A stretch of 6,059 nt of DNA. Source: an uncultured Pseudanabaenaceae cyanobacterium. Lineage in GTDB: Bacteria; Cyanobacteriota; Cyanobacteriia; PCC-9006; JAAUQQ01. The stretch covers positions 1 through 6,059 of the forward strand of contig CALLPZ010000119.1 of the NCBI GenBank assembly GCA_938015405.1. Reading direction: 5' to 3'. A model generated the notes under the pieces. The model searched no databases, was not told the origin of the DNA, and saw nothing but the letters and a program-made list of their open reading frames with translations. Below are positions 1-5,508 of this stretch, piece by piece. Position numbers and translations under genes: made by a program. Each line of letters begins with the position of its first letter. The first letter of the stretch is position 1.

Positions 1-74
1 CAGTCAGCCTCGACCGCATCTTTACTCGTTCCAATTCCTCTCTCTTTAAAGAGGCAAAAAAGTAATCCCTAGAG

Positions 75-96
75 TTTAATTTCAGTCTGAATTAAA
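75..96. repeat. AT-rich inverted repeat
   Basis: TTTAATT at 75-81 is the exact reverse complement of AATTAAA at 90-96. The centre also contains CAG/CTG, so it can fold into a short hairpin with a one-base bulge. No strong T tract follows closely on either strand, so this is at best a weak terminator. It could equally belong to a promoter for a gene leaving the left edge. Confidence 0.35.
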
Positions 97-137
97 AGCC
101 GTGAAAAGATTGAAATCATTGTGGAGCTGTACATCAA

Positions 138-174
138 GAGACTCAGAACAGTTTCGGCGACTCTTCTGAGACTC
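138..174. repeat. imperfect inverted repeat (10 bp, one mismatch)
   Basis: GAG-a-CTCAGAA at 138-148 pairs with TTCTGAG-a-CTC at 164-174, giving 7 bp, one A/A mismatch and 3 bp, with a 15-nt loop. No T tract follows on either strand. The function is unknown; it may be an RNA hairpin or a protein-binding site. Confidence 0.35.
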
Positions 175-210
175 CGTAGTTTCTCTATCAGCCATAGCCA
201 TCTAATCAGC

Positions 211-254
211 GAAAGATAAAACCAGTGGCTGCCAACCCAATAGGCAAAGCCACT
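211..254 (-). terminator. putative Rho-independent terminator
   Basis: Read on the minus strand, AGTGGCT (254-248) pairs with AGCCACT (230-224). An inner GCC/GGC pairing and a two-base bulge sit around a 9-nt loop. Two bases after the stem comes TTTTATCTTT (down to about 212). A stem followed by a T-rich run is the standard intrinsic terminator shape. It would end transcripts coming leftward from the metalloprotease gene that stops at 633, which implies a 3' untranslated region of about 400 nt unless the hairpins nearer the stop act first. Confidence 0.5.
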
Positions 255-440
255 ACGGGTCTATCATTCAGCCGCCAAAGAATGGGGGGACCTACGAGGG
301 AGCAACGACTGCTCAAGCTACAGTTTCACTCACAACACTTTCTCAATGCAGGCGGCAGCGAAGCATCGGAGCTGTATTCGTAGATGGACTTGTCGCGGCC
401 AAGGGACTGCCTGGTTGAGAGCTTCAAGCTACTTCCGAGC

Positions 441-491
441 TTCAAAAGCAATGTTCCGGGCATGCATCGCAGTTTGCACACCCGGAACATT
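441..491 (-). terminator. strong 11-bp hairpin, possible terminator or REP-like palindrome
   Basis: AATGTTCCGGG at 450-460 and CCCGGAACATT at 481-491 are perfect reverse complements, separated by a 20-nt loop that contains the palindrome GCATGC. On the minus strand the stem is followed by GCTTTTGAA, a short T run, so it can act as a leftward terminator about 140 nt past the stop at 633. The T tract is poor. A dispersed extragenic palindrome, or a hairpin that stabilises the mRNA 3' end, are alternatives that copy number in the genome would separate. Confidence 0.5.
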
Positions 492-592
492 CCAGTTTCA
501 TTCACTTAGTTCAATTCGACCGCTTGCACGACTGCAAATCCACCCTATCCTCCGCACCCTGGACCCACAAGAGAGGGAAGGGGATTTAGGGC

Positions 593-634
593 AAGCAGTC
601 CAGGATTGATGCCAGCAATCTATTGAGACTGCTT
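593..634 (-). repeat. nested hairpin overlapping the stop codon of the downstream metalloprotease gene
   Basis: AAGCAGTC at 593-600 pairs perfectly with GACTGCTT at 627-634, and GATTG at 604-608 pairs with CAATC at 616-620 inside it. On the minus strand the structure begins within the TAA stop (635-633). A competing pairing exists: GTCCAGG at 598-604 is also complementary to CCTGGAC at 558-564, so the two folds exclude each other. No good T tract follows, which favours an mRNA 3'-end structure over a simple terminator. Confidence 0.45.
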
Positions 635-2288
635 AAACCGCATCTCCCAAACCCACTAGCATCAAGCCACCCAGTCCTTGGAGCTGATCCTGTCCTAAAC
701 CAGACAAGCCTTGGCCCAAGAAATTAGGCAGAAGATCATCTGCCTGACCTAAACCAGCACTTCCTTGATCAATCCCAGCCACAATAGGCTCATTGCCTAG
801 GCCAACAGTCCCATCCCCCAAATCACCCACAGCATCCAAACGGTGAATGCTGAATAACTCTGCAGGCGCACTGGGCAGTCGAGCAGCAGTATTCGGCTCA
901 GGCGTTGCAACAACAGCCTCCTGCGGAGGCAGTCCTGTAATGGCATCCAAAGCATCCTGGGGGAGTTCTGCCACGGGCAACTCTTCAAAACGCGAGAAGA
1001 GACCTCGTTGCTGGAACAACTCCTCCATCGTTTGCCACCAGCCCTGACCACCGCCCTGGTTCCACCAGTTCAGCCAATATCCTTGCCCAGCATTGGGGTT
1101 GCCCCAGTTCAGCCAGAAGCTATCGCCACCGCTAGGATTGAGCCAGCTCAAGTCGTAGACTTCGCTTTGTTCCGCCATGCGGGCAATATCGACAACGCGG
1201 ACTTTCGTTAATTGCTGGGCAGCTTGCTCAGGCTGACTCCCCACCCAAGAAACCGATTTTCCAAGACGCTCAGCAATGCCTTGAAGCGCCTCCGTACGAA
1301 ATTGAGACAAATTCAGGGTTGTATTAGCATCCTGGTTCGTTCTATCCCAACCAATCACATCAAGAGCCTGCAGATCTAAAGCAGAAATCTCACTCCGTTC
1401 ACCGAGGCCCAGAGTTGGGTCCATGATGCCTAAAGCATTGGATTGCTGCTCCCAGTGACTGGCTTGATAGCCATCACCACCAGCCTCGGTGTCGCTACCG
1501 CTAGAAAAGTTGGCCAGCGCTGTATTGCCACCATCAATGGAGAAGTATTTCTCACCCAGCTCCGAGCCGTAGCCAATATCGATGTCACCGCCGCTGCGGT
1601 CAGAATAACGGAAGAGATCCAGAGCATTGACATAGTTACTTCGAATATCGCTGTCTCTAGCAGCTTGAAATAACTCACTACTCTCCTCTACGACTGCAGC
1701 GACCCAACCGGGTTGATCAACGCCACTGACAAAACCCAGGGCATGCCCAATTTCATGGAGTGCTGTACTGAGAAAGTCTAGTTTTCCTGAATCTGTAGGA
1801 CCAGTACGCGTGACGTCATAGTCCCACTCCACAGCGTAACCTTCAAGGTCGCTCATCAGGATGTAACCATCCAAGCTCTCACCTTCACTGGGAGCGAGAT
1901 CTAGAGCCTTGGCATTGGCAGTTGTCAGGTTAACTGTGTCGACATAATCCATGCCACTAATACGAGCATTAGTACCGCCTAACTGATGCTCATGGCGCAG
2001 CCAAAATGAATTACCGAAGTCGAGGTTGTTGGCAGCGATCGCATCATCTGCAGACGTCACATCCTGCGCATGGCCATTACGAAAAGCTTGATACTCAGTA
2101 TTCGCCTGCATGCCAGGCAAAGCCCCGCCAATCACCCCATCGGGCAAATTACTGGACTGGGTCACCCCCACCTGGAGATTGACGGTTACATCATCCTGAA
2201 GATAAGACTCCCAAACCTTAGCGGCGGTTTCGAAGACGAGAATTTGCTCAAGGCTCGTCCCTGGGTCGTAGGTAAAATTAATTTGCAT
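633..2288 (-). CDS. leishmanolysin-like zinc metalloprotease, paralogue B (551 aa)
   Basis: Probable zinc endopeptidase. From memory it resembles the cyanobacterial NF038122-type metalloproteases; I could not search. An N-terminal domain (about 1-60, with VIGGALPG at 52-59) leads into the catalytic region. HEIGHALGFVSGVD starts at His178, giving zinc ligands His178 and His182 and catalytic Glu179. SHW with His278 is the likely third ligand, as in M8 leishmanolysins, followed by a Met-turn at Met289 (GIMDPT) and the closing ALDVIGWD near 308-315. A linker precedes a Trp-rich repeat (382-421) and a Gly-Leu-Gly-rich tail (496-548). There is no signal peptide. ATG at 2288 is the first possible start, because an in-frame TAG lies at 2309-2307; no Shine-Dalgarno sequence precedes it. 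It has its own promoter and is a paralogue of the gene at 3772-5418: about 36 of the first 60 residues match by hand count. The fold is confident; the target is unknown. Confidence 0.88.
   Translation of the reverse strand: MQINFTYDPGTSLEQILVFETAAKVWESYLQDDVTVNLQVGVTQSSNLPDGVIGGALPGMQANTEYQAFRNGHAQDVTSADDAIAANNLDFGNSFWLRHEHQLGGTNARISGMDYVDTVNLTTANAKALDLAPSEGESLDGYILMSDLEGYAVEWDYDVTRTGPTDSGKLDFLSTALHEIGHALGFVSGVDQPGWVAAVVEESSELFQAARDSDIRSNYVNALDLFRYSDRSGGDIDIGYGSELGEKYFSIDGGNTALANFSSGSDTEAGGDGYQASHWEQQSNALGIMDPTLGLGERSEISALDLQALDVIGWDRTNQDANTTLNLSQFRTEALQGIAERLGKSVSWVGSQPEQAAQQLTKVRVVDIARMAEQSEVYDLSWLNPSGGDSFWLNWGNPNAGQGYWLNWWNQGGGQGWWQTMEELFQQRGLFSRFEELPVAELPQDALDAITGLPPQEAVVATPEPNTAARLPSAPAELFSIHRLDAVGDLGDGTVGLGNEPIVAGIDQGSAGLGQADDLLPNFLGQGLSGLGQDQLQGLGGLMLVGLGDAV
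675..701 (-). other. conserved C-terminal motif GLGQDQLQG (paralogue B)
   Basis: Residues 530-538 read GLGQDQLQG, identical to residues 525-533 of the other metalloprotease although the surrounding tails differ. In this copy the tripeptide GLG occurs five times (496, 512, 530, 538, 546), the last three exactly 8 residues apart. Position near the C-terminus and lack of an N-terminal signal make a secretion, anchoring or partner-binding role possible; this is inference. Confidence 0.6.
1026..1145 (-). repeat. Trp-rich WLNW tandem repeat in protein (paralogue B)
   Basis: Residues 382-421 contain successive units starting at Trp382, Trp392, Trp405 and Trp418, with spacings of 10, 13 and 13. Each of the first three begins WLN and carries Gly/Asn/Gln-rich filler (WLNPSGGDSF, WLNWGNPNAGQGY, WLNWWNQGGGQGW). 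Eight tryptophans fall in 37 residues. It lies after the catalytic domain and is followed by a predicted helical segment (MEELFQQRGLFSRFEEL). A carbohydrate- or membrane-contacting surface is a guess from composition. Confidence 0.75.
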
Positions 2289-2304
2289 GAGTTGGAGCTT
2301 GGCG

Positions 2305-2317
2305 CACTAGAGGAGGT
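2305..2317 (-). promoter_or_regulatory. leader element ACCTCCTCTAGTG (copy B)
   Basis: On the minus strand ACCTCCTCTAGTG ends exactly 16 nt before the ATG at 2288. The identical 13-mer sits at the identical distance before the other metalloprotease gene. Its ACCTCCT core equals the anti-Shine-Dalgarno sequence of 16S rRNA rather than its complement, so it cannot be a ribosome binding site in this orientation. No Shine-Dalgarno sequence lies between it and the ATG. The TAG inside it closes the protease reading frame upstream of the start. Confidence 0.6.
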
Positions 2318-2387
2318 TGACTTACCGACAATGGCAAGGGGGTAGAAGCACACCTGCAAGAGAGAAGCGAAGCAAACCTGTCTATCA

Positions 2388-2418
2388 ATAATGGTTAACT
2401 CTGAAGAGAGCTTCCACA
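2388..2418 (-). promoter_or_regulatory. putative promoter of metalloprotease B
   Basis: On the minus strand TGTGGA (2418-2413), a 19-nt spacer containing GTTAAC (2399-2394) and CATTAT (2393-2388) occur in order. CATTAT matches 4 of 6 bases of a sigma-70 -10 box; the -35 match is poor (2 of 6). The same arrangement with the same 19-nt spacing stands before the other protease gene. That is the main support and suggests activator-dependent transcription. The start would be near 2381, giving a leader of about 90 nt. Confidence 0.4.
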
Positions 2419-2646
2419 GAGAGATCACCTTTTCGAAAGGCAGGCTTGTGACAAGCTCAGAAAAAGCAATGCTGAGAGTTTGAAGTCGCAGTGAATAGTT
2501 GTTGTGTAATGAAGCTGAAGTCTTGAGGACAGGAGATAAGTTTGCTTGAGAGATGACGAGGCGATCGCCAACTGGCTCCAGTAGCACCACCTACGCCATC
2601 AATCGAGCTCTACTCAAAGCCCAGTCAGAATTCACCCACTTCGCTT

Positions 2647-2916
2647 TCAGGGAATATCTGCCGTACCGGGCAAAGAATCCGCATAACGACTCCCGCCACC
2701 GAGCCTACGCGCCGGAGCACCACGATTGACCGAAGAATCTGGGGTCTCGAAGGTACTTTTAATCAGACGTTCCAGGTTGCGGTTTGTAGAAGGCTGCGAT
2801 CGCTCACCAGGCGCAACCGTCGAGGCCCAAGCAGGGCTAGAACAAGCCATCCCCGCTAACACCACAACCACAGACAAAGCGGATGTCATCGCGGCCCATT
2901 GTTTCTCATTTTTCAT
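2647..2916 (-). CDS. small exported protein of unknown function (89 aa)
   Basis: I do not recognise this protein by name. Residues 1-31 form a good Sec signal peptide: Lys near the start, a hydrophobic core SALSVVVVLAGMA, and a SPAWA|S site for signal peptidase I. GMAC is a poor lipobox, so a lipoprotein is less likely. The mature part is about 58 residues, Ser/Pro/Arg-rich and probably flexible. GAPARRLGGGSR at 66-77 matches the spacing of GAPQQSQGGASR in the DUF928 protein just upstream (GAP-x4-GG-x-SR). The start overlaps the upstream stop (ATGA), and GGAG lies 10 nt before the ATG, so translation is probably coupled. It may be a dedicated partner of the DUF928 protein or the shortened remnant of a second DUF928 gene. 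Confidence 0.7.
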   Translation of the reverse strand: MKNEKQWAAMTSALSVVVVLAGMACSSPAWASTVAPGERSQPSTNRNLERLIKSTFETPDSSVNRGAPARRLGGGSRYADSLPGTADIP

Positions 2917-3716
2917 GATTGGCCATCTCCAGAAACTGCCGCAGAAGCACCAACCCGTTCAGTCCCAACAGAAGACTTCAGCACAGAACTAACCGAATCA
3001 AGCCCCTCAGCAGCCAGCAACTGGCTCAAAGCAGACTGGGCATTAGAGGCAGGCTGGGATTGGACCATACTGTATAGGCGATCAACGGTGTCGTACCACA
3101 AGCCTGCACGACCATAGGCAGACGCTTGCTCCATGGGCGTCATCGACTGCGTATCCAAAGTCAGCACATCACTACGCTCGATCACAGCCGATGCCCAAGG
3201 GCTATCGGGAGCCAGGCGATTGCCACAAATCAGGGCCACAGACCAGCGGTATTCTTCGCCAACTTGTAATTCCGGCGCATCATCAGGCAGTTGAAATCTC
3301 AACATTCCTGACGACGTTAGTGTCACCGTCTGCTCATAGAAGTAGCTTTCATCATCATTCTTGAGACTAAAGTAAACCTGCCTGGCTAGACTGGGTGACA
3401 CATGGGCGAACAATACGGGTCGAGCAGCCACACTCAATCCCCGATTAGTATCAGGAGTAATGAGCGTGATTAAATTCATCCCATGCTCCAGACTCGAGGC
3501 ATCTCCAAAGCAAGCCCCACGGGATGCTCCACCTTGGCTCTGCTGAGGCGCTCCTTTGCCCTTAGGCGCAAAGAATCCACCAAAGTTGGCAGATGAAGAT
3601 GCAGCTTGAGTTTGAGCAGCGACAGGACGAACCGCCGCGAACTGCATCCCAGCCACAGGCAACAACATCAAGGCAAGGAGAAACCAATTGCGATAACAAC
3701 TAACTTTGAACATCAT
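2913..3716 (-). CDS. exported DUF928 domain protein (267 aa)
   Basis: Member of the DUF928 family, whose function is unknown. Residues 11-34 are a signal peptide (hydrophobic WFLLALMLLPVAG, likely cut after PVAA|Q). The DUF928 pattern follows: a Gly-rich lead-in GAPQQSQGGASRGACF (55-70), a beta-rich region with RPVLFAHVSPSLARQVYFSL (99-118), LRFQLPDDAPELQVGEEYRW (139-158), a second cysteine in ALICGN (161-166), and the helical C-terminal signature MEQASAYGRAGLWYDTVDRL (195-214). Cys69 and Cys164 are the only cysteines in the mature part and could form a disulfide in the periplasm. The gene starts ATGATG, so Met1 and Met2 are both possible; the upstream Shine-Dalgarno match is weak. It lies 55 nt after metalloprotease A with no terminator between, and overlaps the 89-aa gene by 4 nt, so the three probably form one operon. 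Confidence 0.85.
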   Translation of the reverse strand: MMFKVSCYRNWFLLALMLLPVAGMQFAAVRPVAAQTQAASSSANFGGFFAPKGKGAPQQSQGGASRGACFGDASSLEHGMNLITLITPDTNRGLSVAARPVLFAHVSPSLARQVYFSLKNDDESYFYEQTVTLTSSGMLRFQLPDDAPELQVGEEYRWSVALICGNRLAPDSPWASAVIERSDVLTLDTQSMTPMEQASAYGRAGLWYDTVDRLYSMVQSQPASNAQSALSQLLAAEGLDSVSSVLKSSVGTERVGASAAVSGDGQS

Positions 3717-3771
3717 GACTCTGTCTCTAAATAACGACTAACGAGAGCGCGCGATCACTGGTGAGAAGGGC

Positions 3772-5418
3772 CTATCCCAAGCGATCGCTCACTGCAAAAA
3801 CATCGCCCAAGCTGGCTGAGCCTTGGAGTTGATCCTGGCCTAACCCTGTTAAGTCACCACCACCCAGCAGATTTCCGACCGTGCTACTGCCCAAGGACAG
3901 TGACGCAACACGGTTATCAGAGCTCTGTAGGTTATTGGCAACACCCGCATTGGCAGCACCGGCATAGCCAGTAATCAGGTCTTGAACCGCCACAAAGGCA
4001 TCAACCTGCTCCTGTACAGCAACAGCCTGAGCAACAGGCGCAAAAGCGGAGCCTTCCCCTGACACAGCAGCAGTCTGTGGAGAGATTTGTCCAGTTAGGG
4101 AATCTATTTCAGATTCAGACGTTCCACCCAAGCCTTCAATATCATCCAAGGTAGAGAAGAAGCTCTGTTGTTCAAAAACCTCATCGATGTTTTGCCAGAA
4201 ACCGCTGCCCCCCAGTTCATGCCACCAATTCAGCCAGAAGCTCTGGCCGCCTTGCTGGTTCGCCCAGTTTAACCAAGCACTTACACCACCCGCGGGATTG
4301 AGCCAACTCAAGTCATAGTTTTGGCTATCCCTCGCCATGGTGACCACATCAACCACTCTGACTTGAGCCAGCAGATCGGCAGCCTCTGAAGAATTCTGGT
4401 TCAGCCAAGTGGTGTTTTTTCCGATGCGCTGAGCGAGGGAACTCCGGGCCTGATTATATAAAGCTCGGTAGTCCAGTTGTATAGTTTCAGCCTGAGCCGG
4501 GCCTCCATTAATATCCCACCCAATCACATCTAAGGCTCTAAGGTCTCTCATAGAGATTCGAGGGCGCTCACCTCGAGCCAGGGTCGGATCCATCACCCCA
4601 ATCGTGTCGGTTCTATTTTTCCAGTGGCTGGCCTGGAAACCATCGCCCCTTCTAGACTTATTACTGCCACTCGCAAAGGTCGCATTTTGAGTGGAGCCAC
4701 CATCAATAGAGAAGTATTTCTCCTCCAGGTTCGAGCCATAGCTCAAATCTGAAACCCCATTACTACTCCGCGAAAAACGAAATTTATCTAAGGGTGTCGC
4801 TCGCTTAGTTGCTGTAATAAAGTCTTGATCAGAGACATTAGAGCCCGCTAACTTTTCATTGTTGTCTACGCCACTTATAAATCCCAGAGCATGACCAATT
4901 TCATGCAATGCAGTACTGACCAAATCTAGTTCATCCGACTGCACACGATTTATACCGATATCCCATGAAACTCCCTTACCAGAGAGGTCACTCATCAGGA
5001 TATAGCCATCGAGCTTCGCAGAATGACGATTGACTAGTCCTAAGGCTTTAGCATTGGCACGCGTCATATCCAGCGTATTGACACTGGTCTGTTTCGTTCT
5101 TATACCGTTCGTAGTGCTGTGCCGAAAGAAGGCACGGTTTTTGCTTGGGTCCAGATTATTGATGGTCTGCTGATCTACCCAGGACTTAGCATCTGCAACG
5201 GCTTTATTCCGATAGTTCTGATAGTTAACGTTTGCCATCTGGGCAGGCAAAGCGCCACCAATAACTTTCTTCGGAAGACTACTCGACTTCGTGACACCCA
5301 CCTGGAAATTCAGGGTGACATCATCTGTGATGTAAGTACTCCAAATCTGTCCCGCCATTTCAAAGGCGGTCATATGTCTGACAGACGTCCCTGGGTCGTA
5401 GGAGAAATTGATCTTCAT
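3772..5418 (-). CDS. leishmanolysin-like zinc metalloprotease, paralogue A (548 aa)
   Basis: Paralogue of the gene at 633-2288, with the same architecture throughout. The zinc-binding HEIGHALGFISGVD starts at His172 (ligands His172 and His176, catalytic Glu173). SHW with His265 is the likely third ligand and GVMDPT at Met276 the Met-turn; ALDVIGWD at 295-302 ends the catalytic domain. The Trp-rich repeat spans 372-411. An Ala/Val/Gln-rich linker (about 440-500) leads to the tail with GLGQDQLQG at 525-533. No N-terminal signal peptide or membrane segment is visible. ATG at 5418 is the first possible start: an in-frame TGA lies 15 nt upstream (5436-5434), and there is no Shine-Dalgarno sequence. 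It is first in a likely operon with the DUF928 and 89-aa genes. All catalytic residues are intact, so it is probably active; the substrate is unknown. Confidence 0.88.
   Translation of the reverse strand: MKINFSYDPGTSVRHMTAFEMAGQIWSTYITDDVTLNFQVGVTKSSSLPKKVIGGALPAQMANVNYQNYRNKAVADAKSWVDQQTINNLDPSKNRAFFRHSTTNGIRTKQTSVNTLDMTRANAKALGLVNRHSAKLDGYILMSDLSGKGVSWDIGINRVQSDELDLVSTALHEIGHALGFISGVDNNEKLAGSNVSDQDFITATKRATPLDKFRFSRSSNGVSDLSYGSNLEEKYFSIDGGSTQNATFASGSNKSRRGDGFQASHWKNRTDTIGVMDPTLARGERPRISMRDLRALDVIGWDINGGPAQAETIQLDYRALYNQARSSLAQRIGKNTTWLNQNSSEAADLLAQVRVVDVVTMARDSQNYDLSWLNPAGGVSAWLNWANQQGGQSFWLNWWHELGGSGFWQNIDEVFEQQSFFSTLDDIEGLGGTSESEIDSLTGQISPQTAAVSGEGSAFAPVAQAVAVQEQVDAFVAVQDLITGYAGAANAGVANNLQSSDNRVASLSLGSSTVGNLLGGGDLTGLGQDQLQGSASLGDVFAVSDRLG
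3820..3846 (-). other. conserved C-terminal motif GLGQDQLQG (paralogue A)
   Basis: Residues 525-533, 16 residues before the C-terminus, read GLGQDQLQG as in the other metalloprotease. Here the neighbouring GLG repeats are absent, so these nine residues are the part kept when the rest of the tail diverged. Confidence 0.6.
4186..4305 (-). repeat. Trp-rich WLNW tandem repeat in protein (paralogue A)
   Basis: Residues 372-411 repeat as WLNPAGGVSA, WLNWANQQGGQSF, WLNWWHELGGSGF and WQNIDEVF, with tryptophans at 372, 382, 395 and 408. The 10-13-13 spacing is identical to that in the other paralogue, while filler residues differ (for example NPNAGQG against NQQGGQS). This points to selection on the WLN frame and spacing. 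Confidence 0.75.
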
Positions 5419-5428
5419 GAATCGGGGC

Positions 5429-5479
5429 TCAACTCACTAGAGGAGGTATTTTTAGATAAGTGAGGTAGAAGCGACTCAT
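5429..5479 (-). other. possible short upstream ORF in the metalloprotease A leader (16 codons)
   Basis: ATG at 5479 opens a frame MSRFYLTYLKIPPLVS that stops with TGA at 5431-5429, leaving 10 nt before the protease ATG. It runs through the conserved ACCTCCTCTAGTG element. No Shine-Dalgarno sequence precedes it, and the other paralogue lacks an equivalent ATG in the same frame, so it may be accidental. Confidence 0.2.
5435..5447 (-). promoter_or_regulatory. leader element ACCTCCTCTAGTG (copy A)
   Basis: This is identical in sequence and in 16-nt distance to the element before the other protease gene. In this copy it falls within a potential hairpin: CTCACT (minus strand 5464-5459) can pair with AGTGAG (5438-5433), placing ACCTCCT in the loop. 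That flanking inverted repeat is not present in the other copy. A second shared leader block GCTTCTACC lies upstream in both (5472-5464 here, 2349-2341 there). Confidence 0.6.
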
Positions 5480-5508
5480 GTCTAGAGGTAGTTCAAGACT
5501 GTGAATAC

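Larger units (their letters stand above)
1..449. other. left-flank intergenic region, no convincing gene
   Basis: No reading frame here has a convincing start, ribosome binding site and protein-like composition. What it does hold is inverted repeats at 42-53, 75-96, 138-174 and 224-254, and a direct repeat GAGCTTCAA at 419-427 and 437-445. At the extreme left edge two partial genes are conceivable and cannot be told apart. One is a plus-strand frame open from base 3 and stopping with TAA at 63-65 (tail ...SLFKEAKK). The other is a minus-strand ATG at 18-16 (MRSRLT...) with purine-rich sequence upstream but poor Shine-Dalgarno spacing. The stretch between about 255 and 449 shows nothing I can name. 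Confidence 0.5.
2289..2646 (-). other. intergenic spacer with promoter and leader of metalloprotease B
   Basis: This 358-nt gap separates the 89-aa gene from the second metalloprotease. The half next to the protease (2289-2419) carries promoter and leader elements shared with the other protease gene. The remainder has the HIP1 palindrome GGCGATCGCC at 2560-2569 and a small inverted repeat GCTTG/CAAGC at 2444-2456. I see no clear terminator after the stop at 2647. A 134-codon minus-strand frame (2590-2186) runs through the gap into the protease start in another frame; it has no recognisable domain and is probably chance. Confidence 0.6.

Noticed and set aside
37..60. CTCTTTAAAGAG palindrome followed by an A run, as a terminator
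   Set aside because: The A run follows on the plus strand, so for either direction the T tract is on the wrong side or missing.
346..609. 87-codon plus-strand frame downstream of protease B
   Set aside because: It is Arg/Cys/Ala-rich without a protein-like pattern, has no ribosome binding site, and is crossed by the 450-491 and 593-634 hairpins.
2311..2317. AGGAGGT on the plus strand as a ribosome binding site, here and at 5441-5447
   Set aside because: It faces away from the protease. The only downstream plus-strand frame here is MARG followed by a stop, and none is usable at the other copy.
2070..2345. Plus-strand antisense frame over the protease B start, resembling a similar frame at 5119-5463 (shared RPWVVG...LHE...LEEV)
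   Set aside because: The similarity follows from conservation of the sense protein and of the leader 13-mer. The N-terminal parts do not match, and there is no independent sign of translation.
2186..2590. 134-codon minus-strand frame running through the spacer into the protease B gene
   Set aside because: It has no domain or ribosome binding site, overlaps the promoter and the protease start in another frame, and has no counterpart before protease A.
2643..2916. Frameshift continuation of the 89-aa protein into a full DUF928 domain
   Set aside because: I translated the sequence after the stop at 2647 in the other frames and saw none of the DUF928 signatures (RPVLF-like strand, EYRW, GLWYD).
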